Source of the DNA: Malania oleifera
Taxonomy: Eukaryota; Streptophyta; Magnoliopsida; Santalales; Ximeniaceae
DNA length: 64,000 nt
Reading direction: 5' to 3'
NCBI RefSeq assembly: GCF_029873635.1
Contig: NC_080423.1
Span: 102,176,991 to 102,240,990 of the forward strand
This document shows positions 50,801 through 61,100 of this stretch, piece after piece. The notes below the pieces were generated by a model, which was given only the letters and a program-made list of their open reading frames with translations, was not told the DNA's origin and did no database searches. Position 1 is the stretch's first letter, and every line of letters begins with the position of its first letter. A program made the position numbers and the translations under genes.

Positions 50801-52142
50801 AACTCCTCTTCTTAATTTGTTATAGTCAAGATATGACATTAGACCTGATTTTGTGTTTCAAAACCTGTTAATAAGGAGTTCAAGCCCTTGTTGTGTTTAA
50901 GCTTTGTATGACTACTCTTTTATATTTTTATATTGAATGGACACTGTTTTGTTATTGACTGATTTGAAGCTCAGTTGGTTTTCTTGTCCCAGGAGTTTGG
51001 TAATTTTCTAGTCAAATTACTTACAAATTTTATTTGTTTTCTACTGTTGACAGATAGAGAAGCTAGGTTATGAATTTTCTAGAAAAGAATGTTTCCTCCT
51101 CTTTTTTGGAGTCTGGATTTTGTCTCTTCTCTTCTCCACGGTTATTGAATGAGAAATGATTTGAGCTTCATAGTATGGAGCATCGTGAATGTTGAAAGCT
51201 GTATAGCATTCATATTTTTATTGAACGACAGTAGTAACTTGTGGAAGTAGAACATTACCAAAGCTTTGGCCCAGGTGGTATGCTGGGGCAGGGTCTTGAT
51301 TTCACGACTTCCAACCCAAAAAGAGAACATTGCAGATGTAGAATATGCAGCTTCTCTCCATAGTCCATAACATTGTAGAGCAGTGGTTTGTGTAGAATTT
51401 GGCTGAAGTATTTTCAGAATGCTGCCCCTGCTTGATTAATGAACAAATTAGCCTTTTGTGCCAGTCATAATTTGTGACATCTTAACTGATTGGGAAGTTC
51501 TAGTTGCCCGTGCTTGTCTGTCATATGATTTATTATCGTTTGTGCTTTTCATACCAGATAGCTTGTTACAACATTTCTGGGTTGCAGATTTCAATTTAAA
51601 CCTTTTCAGTTCTCAAAATTGGAAAATTCATAATCTGCCAACCAATTGGAAAACATATTACAGTAATTAAGTTCCATTGAGTGTGAATAAATGGCATAGA
51701 GTTCTGAATATATGGCCTCTTTAGAAGATAATCTATTTTTAGAGGAAGATATATGGAGGCGTGTAAGGAAATATAGAGCTTTTAAAATGTTATATCTTAA
51801 CACTTTATTAAGCGAGTTATGCTTTCTTATAACCTTAGGCCATGCTTGCTACAGTTATGCTTATGTGGCAACTTTTTCTTTCAAGTAGTTCAAAATTTAT
51901 TTTAAATTTTTTTTTAGAAATATTTTTGTGTATTTTTCAGATTTCTACCACATCTGGATTGCACCTCATGATGTGTCGTGTCATATATAGTGAGGATGCT
52001 CTATGGTGCTTGATTTTTATTGGATTTCATTTGGAATGTGCTATTTCGTGAATTATCTGACAATGTAGATATGCGACGTGGCTTGTTTTGTTTGGTTGCA
52101 CTAGATGATGTGAATTGTTATATAAAGTAGGTTGCCTCAGAG

Positions 52143-52173
<31 letters not shown>

Positions 52174-55100
52174 ATAATTTTTATGATGAGGTGGATCCCA
52201 TTCCTTTACATGTGCACATGTGGCAACTTTTTAATAATTTGACTTAATTGTTGCACCCAATATACACAAGCTCTTCGTCTGGAGTGCTTGTCATTTTGTG
52301 GGCGTTATGCCTGCCACTGAAGTCATAGGGTATGATGGTAGCAAAAGATAATTTAACTTGGTAATGTGATGCTTAGACACTTCATCCTGTCAATGCTTTT
52401 GACTGTAGTACACAGCTAAATTATGGAGAGATGCCTTAGTTAAAAGGATTCATTATATATTAGGAATGGGAGTATGGGAAACAGTATATGGGATGTTAAT
52501 TTGTTAAATCAAAGAGTTAAGAGTGGATGAATGGTGAATGAGTTTTTTCTTTTCCTAAGAAAAAAAAGAATGTTGAGGCTGACTAGTGCTAGGAGTTTAG
52601 TACTAACCTTCTTCAATATATTAATTTGGTTAGAGTGATGTAGGATTGTAAGCCAGAAATTGGATGGATTGATTTGACCCTCTAATATGGAGGTTGATTT
52701 CATAGAACAGGGTTAGGGGTTTATTGGGTTCTAATCTCAACAAGGCTCAGCAGAACTACTCAACTTATGGCCTCCAGTTTTATGCCATTGTTCAAGCATT
52801 GAAATTCTAGTGGCATTACCTCATTCAAAGGGAATTTATTCTAAATTCTGACCGTTGAAGCCTTGAGATATCTCGATTCCCAAAAGAAATTAAGTTGTTG
52901 GTATGTTAAATGGGTGGCATTCTTGCAGGGGTACCCTTTCATACTGAGACATAAGGCTGATTTGCAAAATAAGGTGGTAGATGCGTTGAGTAGAAGGGCA
53001 TTTTTTCTAAGAACTATGTCTACTAGTGTTGTTGGGTTGGAGTTGATCAAGGAACAATACAACCAAGATCCTTGTTTTCTTGAAATTATTGAGAAATTTG
53101 TAGCTAGGGGTTGTGATGTGTTTGCAGAATTTGTGGTGGAAGACAGGTATGTGTTCAAGGGTGTTAAGCTATGGATTCCCAAAGTTTCATTGAGGGAATA
53201 TTTGATACCTGAATTGCCTGGGGGAGGTTTAGGAGGTCATTTTGGCAGGGATAAGACACTAATTTAGTGGCTGAAAGGTACTTTTGGCCTCCCATGCACC
53301 AAGAGTGAAGATCAGTGTTGCACTAGCCAAGTTTCAAAGGGGCAGCAACTGGATACAGGTCTTTGCACTTCTTTACCAATACCTGTAATCCTTTGGGTTG
53401 ATGTTAGCATGCATTTTGCGCTTGGATTGCCACGAACAACTAGGGGTATTGACTCCATTTTGTAGTTGTGGATCGGTTTTCAAAGATGGCCCATTTTATT
53501 GTGTGCAAAAATACGTTGAACGTAACCCATGGGGCAGCTTTTTTCTTTCAAGAAGAAGTCAGATTACAAGGTGTACCAAAGACTATCTCATTAGATCGAG
53601 ACACAAGGTTCCTTAACCATTTTTAGAAGATTTTATGGAAGTTATTGGCTACAAAATTGCAGAACAGCAGTGCCTATCACCCTCAAACAGATGGGCAGAC
53701 TGAAGTGGTGCGCAAAAGTTTGGAAGCATCAGAATAAATTCCCCAAACTTTTGCGCACTACTTCAGTTTGCCCATCTGTTGAACAAAGATTAAGGTTAGA
53801 AACAAAGGTCTTAGAAAATCAATTTGGTTTTATGCCTAGGAGATCTCCCACAAAAGCTACATATCTTTTAAGAAGATTGATGGAAAAGTTTAGGGAAAAG
53901 AAGAGGGACTTGCATATGGTATTTATTGACCTAGAGAAAGCATATGATAGGATACCTAGGGAAGTTCTATGGTGGGTTTTAGAAGAAAAGGGTGTATGTA
54001 GTAGGTATATTGATGTCATTAAGGATATGTAAGATGGAGTAATGACTAGTGTAAGGACTATAGATGGAGAAACTAGAGAATTTCCAATCACCACAGGTGT
54101 ACATGAAGGATCTGCTTTGAGTCCTTATCTTTTTTGCTTTAGTGATGGACCAACTGACTAAGAGTATTCAAAATGTGGTTCCATGGTGCATGTTGTTTGT
54201 AGATGATATTGTATTAATTAATGAAACTAGGGGCGAAGTAGAGGCTGAGTTAGAATTATGGAGAGAAGCTTTGGAATCTAGAGACTTTAGGATAAGTAGA
54301 AATAAGATAGAATATATGAAATGTAATTTTAGTAATAGTAGGAGGAATATTGGAGACAAAGTTAAACTTGATGATGAAGAAATAAATAGCACTTGAAAAT
54401 TTCAATACCTTGGATCTATTATGCAAGCTGAAGGAGAAATTGAAGATGATGTAATGTATAGAGTTAAAGCAAGATGGGTAAAATGGAGAAGTGCTTCAAG
54501 TGTGCTTTGTGATCGTAGAATACCCTTAAAATTAAAAGGGAAGTTTTATAGGACCGCAATAAGACCAGCTATGCTATATGGATCAGAATGTTGGGTGACG
54601 AAGAAACAGAATATCCAAAAAGTAAAAGTTGCCGAGATGAGAATGCTTATGTGAATGAGTGGTATAACACTGAAAGATAAATGAAGGAATAGACATATTC
54701 GTGGTAAGTTAGGTGTAGCTCCTATAAAAGATAAGATAAGGGAGGGACGACTCAAATGGTATCGCCAGTAAGCCTAAAGCTGTTGAGGCATAAGCATTTT
54801 GGGATTGTATTTTTTAAAATAATTAATAAAAAAAAAAAATTATATATAGTATAAAAATGAGAAAAATATTAGAATAATGGAGAAAAAAATAAAAACATAA
54901 TTCTTAAGTATTAAAAATAAGCCGCAAGTTTTCAAACAGATGAGAAAAAGCCAAATTACAAATTTCTCTAGCCTGCTAAGGGGTTGTTTGGGAGATGCCT
55001 GAAACTTATCCAGCCTTGAACCCAACTTTCATGAGAAAATGGGAATAATAGAGAGTAGAGGCTTCGTCGAGAGAGAGCAGAGGCTTCGTCGAGGTGTAAA

Positions 55101-58100
55101 AGCGAGCATAGGCTTCGTTGAGCTTCGTTGAGGCTTCGAAAGAGTGAGTAGAGGCTTTGTTGAGGCTTTGAGAGAGAGCAGTGGCTTCGTCGAAGCTTCA
55201 AAGAGAGGGCAGAGGCTTCACCAATAGAGCCGAGGAGAAGAAGCTTCGCGGGAGAGAGAGAGAGGGAGGATAGGGTTTCAATGCAATATCGAAAGGCATA
55301 CGCCTTGATGCTGAGGCGTAAAAAGCGAGAATTTTTGTCTGATGCATACGCCTTTTTACTTGATGCATATGCTTTTATGGAGTTGCACCTTTTCACTTAC
55401 ACCTTGGTGCGTTTTTGCCCTAAAACGCTCAAAAACTCCTTTAAAAACACTGGTGTGGACACTTGCAATGTGGGCCACATAGTGCGCCAGTGAGGAAGAG
55501 TGAATTAGTTACTGTGGAGGGTAGTAGAAGGGGTAGGGGTAGACCTAAAATAACTTGGAAGGAGATAGTGAGTAAAGATTTAATAGCCCTGAATTTATCA
55601 AAGAAAATGGTCCATGATCGCATAAATTGGCGGAAAATGAGTTATATAGCCGACCCCACCTAGTGGGACCTAAGGCTTGGTTTGGTTGTTGTTGTTGTTT
55701 GCAAAAGAAAACCATTAAATTTGCTTATAACAGCACCATTAACAGATCTATTGGTCAAAGTCCTTTTCAGGTGGTGTATGGTAGAAATCTGAATCAGGTT
55801 GTTGATTTTGTGGATGTCTCTAAGCAGCCAAGGCCCAGTGATGATGCTATTGATTGTGCTGAAAATTTAAAAGCAGCCCAAGAAAAGGGTCCAAAGGAGG
55901 CTTGAAAGTGTGAACCAACTTTACAAGGAAGATGCTAATCAGCATAGGTGGTTTAAGGAGTATCAGGTTGGTGACTGGGTGATGGTTTTCCTTTGGAAAG
56001 AGAGATTTCCAGTGGTAACTTACCACAAGTTGAAAGGTTGGACCACGTAAAGTTCCGCACAAATTTGGTCAAAATGCCTATGAAGTTGAATTCCCTCATC
56101 GCTTGGATATATCACCAATCTTTAATGTGGCTGATTTGTACCCATTCCATGGTGATAATATTTAGTGTTGAGTGCAAGAACACCAAAGTCACTTCTAGCA
56201 AGGCAGAAAAAATTGAGGCTGTCGTACATATGCGAGCGGTGAAGACTGGGGCTGGAATTTATTTCAGATTCTTGGTAAAATGGGCTGGGCTGACATGATT
56301 ATGAGAAGCCATGGATCAGAAAGGAGGAATTTATGAAGATTCTTAGTAAAATGGGCTGGGCAGACATGATTATGAGAAGCCATGGATCAGAGAGGAGGAA
56401 TTTATGAAGATTGACCTTGACGTGTGCTGGGTAGCAAAGATGACAACTCATATGGAGGCAAGTCCTTCTAAGAGTGGGGAATGATGCAATTCATCAATTG
56501 TATTTAATTTTCTGCTTCTATCAGGTGCTGCTATTTATGCGTGCTAGGGGTATTTCTGTAATTTCTGAATTTTGGGGTTCATTTTGGTCAAGTTAGCTTT
56601 GGGGTTTTTCTGTAATATTCAGGGGTTAATTTTATGATGTAATTTATTTTTGGTGGGCCTTTAGAAGTTAAGTGCCTTTTAGAATAGGTCATGTGCAAAA
56701 TGGGAGTTGGCTTCTCCTTGAAGCCATTGTGCTGGTATAAATAGGAGCCTTTTGCCTTTTGTCCCTCTACTGCTGGTAAAGGCGCAAATGGCTAGCAGAA
56801 AGCTGTTGTTATTGTTCTGAGTATTAAGTTGCTGCCTATTTGCTGGACTGAAATTTGCAGCACTGATTTTTGTTATTTTGAAGGACTCTGTAATTATTTG
56901 AGTTAAAGAATGTTGTTATCGAAAGGAAAAAAAATTATTTGAGTCAAAGAATGTTGTTACAATACTATTCTGAAATATTAGTATTTATTTGTAAATTTTT
57001 GTGTTATTCTACACCTATTGCATCCATGTTGATTGGGGCTGGCTTGTTCGATTAGAACCAGTTGATGGAGCTAAAAAGAAATTGAATAAAGGTATGCAGG
57101 AATTGGCAAGGCTTCAGAGCTCAATCAATTATGATAGAAAGGGTTTAAAGAGGGGGTTGGTTAATTAGGGTTGGTTGGTTCTATTTTGCTTTGTTTTTCT
57201 TATCTTTTTGGTTTTTTATTTTTTTTTTAGAGTTCTTTTTTTTTTTTTTTGGTTGCTGTGAGGATTTCTTGTCCTTTCCCAGATTGTAATTTTCTCTATT
57301 ATCTTTCTCAATAAATTTCTTTTGCAATAAAAGCTAGCTTATTTATTTATTTCCTTATATTTGATTCTTTTTTGTCTAAATCAGATCTAGCTCAGAACCG
57401 TTATTTTGAAGATGAGGCTTTCATTGGCTACTTGAAATACCTTCAATATTGGCAGCGACCGGAGTACATAAAATTTATCATGTGAGCTTGTTTTTAGGTG
57501 CATTTTTATGCAATGTAACATTGTTTGAGTTGTTTTTTGAGTTAGATACGTCACTGCCGTTTAATTGTTATTACTTGATTTTCTAATTTAATGGTCAACT
57601 ATTTTGGGTCTTTCTGAGGTGATTTTAGGTATCCACATTGCCTATTCTTTCTTGGACTTCTTCAAAATGTGAACTTCCGCAATGCAATGGCACATCCAGG
57701 GAACAAGGTTTGTCCCATTTTTTCTAGGTTAGGTCCATATTAAAGGGAACACCTTTCTAATATTTTGTCTTACCAGCTATTAAAAGTAATGAGGGTTTTT
57801 AGAAATTTAATTTTCCAGTAGGAAACAAATTGTCCACTATCTATTTTTTGCATGTGCTCCTGTGTGCATGTCACAATGTTGGGCAACAGAAACAACATAT
57901 CCAAAAATTAAAAGTTGTAGAAATAGAAATGCGAATTTTAAGGTGGATGAGTTGTATAACTTTAAAGGATAAGTTAAGAAATGAACATATTCGCAATAAG
58001 GTAGGCATTGCACCGGTAGAAAATAAGATAAAATAGGGATGACTCAGATGGTTTGGGCATTTGTAGCGCAGGCCAAGTAGTGTTCCTATAAGGAGGAGTG

Positions 58101-61100
58101 AGTTAGGTATTGTTAATGGTAGTAGAAGGGGTAGAGGTAGATCTAAAATAGCTTGGAATAAGGTAGTAAGACAGGATCTAATAGCTCTTAAGCTAGCTGA
58201 GGAAATTGCCCTTGGTCTTGTGAATTGGTGGAAAAAGATTCATATAGTCGACCCCACTTAGTGTGCATGTGTGTCTGTGTGTGCACAAGGACGTGTGGGA
58301 GAGACAGAGTACTAATGCTGCTTATTTATGGTTTCTTTTTCTGCTGTAAAAATATTAGCTTTCCCATGAAGAATGGACAATTTTGAACATGTATACAGTT
58401 AATGTATCTCAAGTTATTTTTTGTGAGGGAGAGAGAGCGCGCAACATTTATTTATAATATATTTTGTCATAAAAATAGATTTAGAGAGAACGAGAGTGAG
58501 CAATGTTTATTTATAATTTATTTTTCATGTCCTAAAAATTGATTTATAATTGTCATTGCTTATATTAGCTTAAGATGGTGCCATCTTGAACATGGTTTGT
58601 GCTTAATGTAGCTTGGGTTTATTTATTTATTCTAGTTTTAATCCATTTCATATTTGGCACTCTTTTTAGGTTTTTTTTTTCCCTTGGATGGTTACCATGT
58701 GTAAATTGTTTTGGTATGCTTTTACTATATATCTAATTGGGCTTTTCTTTGTGAGATGGAAAGTTTAGTTAAGCTATCGCAATTGAAAGGTCGTGTTCTC
58801 TTTTTCATTTTGTATTTTGAAGGTTATATTATTGAGATTTCAAAAACTAGGGTTAGCTGCACATGCCACCTTCTCATTTTTATTCATTATATTTGTTCTC
58901 CTGTTTTCCCATCTTGTTATTTTTACCTGTCCTGTGTTTCAGTGGATCACTTAAGTGATTGATAATTTGAATCTCGTCTGTAGTCAACTAATGTGTTAGT
59001 TGTTGTGTCCAATAGCTTGGAGGACTACATTGCACCCTCCTTTTGACAAGTTCTGGGTTCCCAGTGTGTTATTATATTTTAACTTTTTTTTTTTTTAATA
59101 AATATTTCTCTTCTGTTCATGCTCTATTGCCATCTTTTAACCCCCTGTGGACCCTGCCCACCAAAATGAAAAAAATTGGTTTTTCTTTGGATATCTTTTT
59201 TCTATTTACTGAAAAATGAAATTTGAAAGATATTGATTTTTTAAGGGAAAAATGATTTGAATTTTTTCAATCTTTTTTAAGGTTAAATGAATTATTATTC
59301 CTAAATGAAATAAAACAAGGAACATAAAATGCTCTACCAGCTCTAACCTTTTTGCTTTGAATAATACAGACTTATATAATCTGTCACCCAGAAGGACCAC
59401 CACCTCCAATTCCAAGTGGCAGGGATCCCAGTGGATCATTGCCTAAACTGTGCAACTTCTTGATTGGTCCTCATGGAGCTATCGTCCTAAGATGGGATAG
59501 TCTTCAATGATAGGAATCCAAGTTAACTAATGGGCACTGGAGTTGCCATCTGATTTTTTTCCTATCAGTAAGGAAAGTTTGTGTTACTCTAAACTTGGAA
59601 AAGCAGTAAAGCATCCTAAACGAAGCCTATGTTTGAAAATTAAGTTACAAATCGAGAAGGTTAAATCTTTGAAAGAAAGATCAGGTGTCTCAATTTTCCT
59701 TTTTGGTCTTGATTTTTTGGCAAATTGGTATTCTTTAATTCTTCAACAAATGAAATAAATAAAGAACTGAAAAAAAAAATAAGGAACTAAAAATCTCACT
59801 CACTATATAAACATAATAAACCAAAGTACAAAACTAATACAAATCTAACATCATCCTCTATATGTACGAACCATGCATTCAATAGTATTAAATAATAAGT
59901 AGAAATGTATTTTATGCCCTATGGAATAATAAATAAATCATGCTATAAATTGATTAGACTTCTTCTGAACTGGATCAAGAGGGATGCGAGAATTTTCAAG
60001 GATTAGAAGACTTCTCACTATATAAAAAAAATAAACCGAAGTACAAAATTAATAAAAATCTATCACTCATCCATATATACAAACGATGCATTCATCTGTA
60101 TTCAATGATAAGTAGAAATGTATTTTACGCTTCATAAAGTAATAAAATAATCATACGACAAATTTACTACTCTTCTTATGGACTGGACGAGGAGGAATGC
60201 GAGAATTTTCAAGTTTAGAAGACTTTTAAATTTTTTGTTTGTGTATGGAGTTAGTTTTCTTACTTCTTCCTGTGCATACTCTTGGTTTTTTTTTTTTTTT
60301 TGTGGGGTTTTTGCTGTTTGATCTTCAAACGGATTGGAAGGCAGCCTTATTGCAATTATTTGACTTGTGGAGGATGTATTACCGTTCATCTTTTGTACTT
60401 TTTTAATCTTTAATGAACATTTTTGTCATCTAAGACTATAAATTGACTAGAAAGGGGGGAAAAAAATAATTTGCATGTGATCACCATAGAAAATATTCTA
60501 TCTAGAACACAAGTTTACTATGATAAATCATATTCATAACTCACAATAAATATACATAATCCATTATGGAGCAAAAGAGTAAAAACTATGACTCATTTTT
60601 ACTATGGGTCTTCACATTCAATCAAATATGAAATGAATAATGGCAACAGAGACATGATTTCCATTCCTTCATAGATCATGACTCACGTCTAAGCCTAGCA
60701 AGGTATGAAAATCAAAAGAAATACAAAATCAAACAACAAATATAAGAAACACAAATGCGTTCTGGCCATGGATTTGCTCCTGGGGCTGAAATCCTAAGTC
60801 GCCTGCTTATTTTCATTTTGAATGGGGAATCAAATCCCTTTTTTTCAAAGGCCTCTACAAAAAGGGGGCAAAGCGCCATACTCATGCTCATAATGTCAAA
60901 AGAAAAAATGCTATTCATAAATCATGACATGTAAACAGTCGATTCACTAATCTTGTTCCTACCTGATATCCCACCCAATTCCATAAATATGGTGTTCCTT
61001 TACATTTAAATAAAATTGTCACATCTTTCAACTTTTTTTTTCTTCTTTTTTTTTGAATCGCATTTTTTAAAATTCCTGCATATTACCTTCACTTGCCCTT

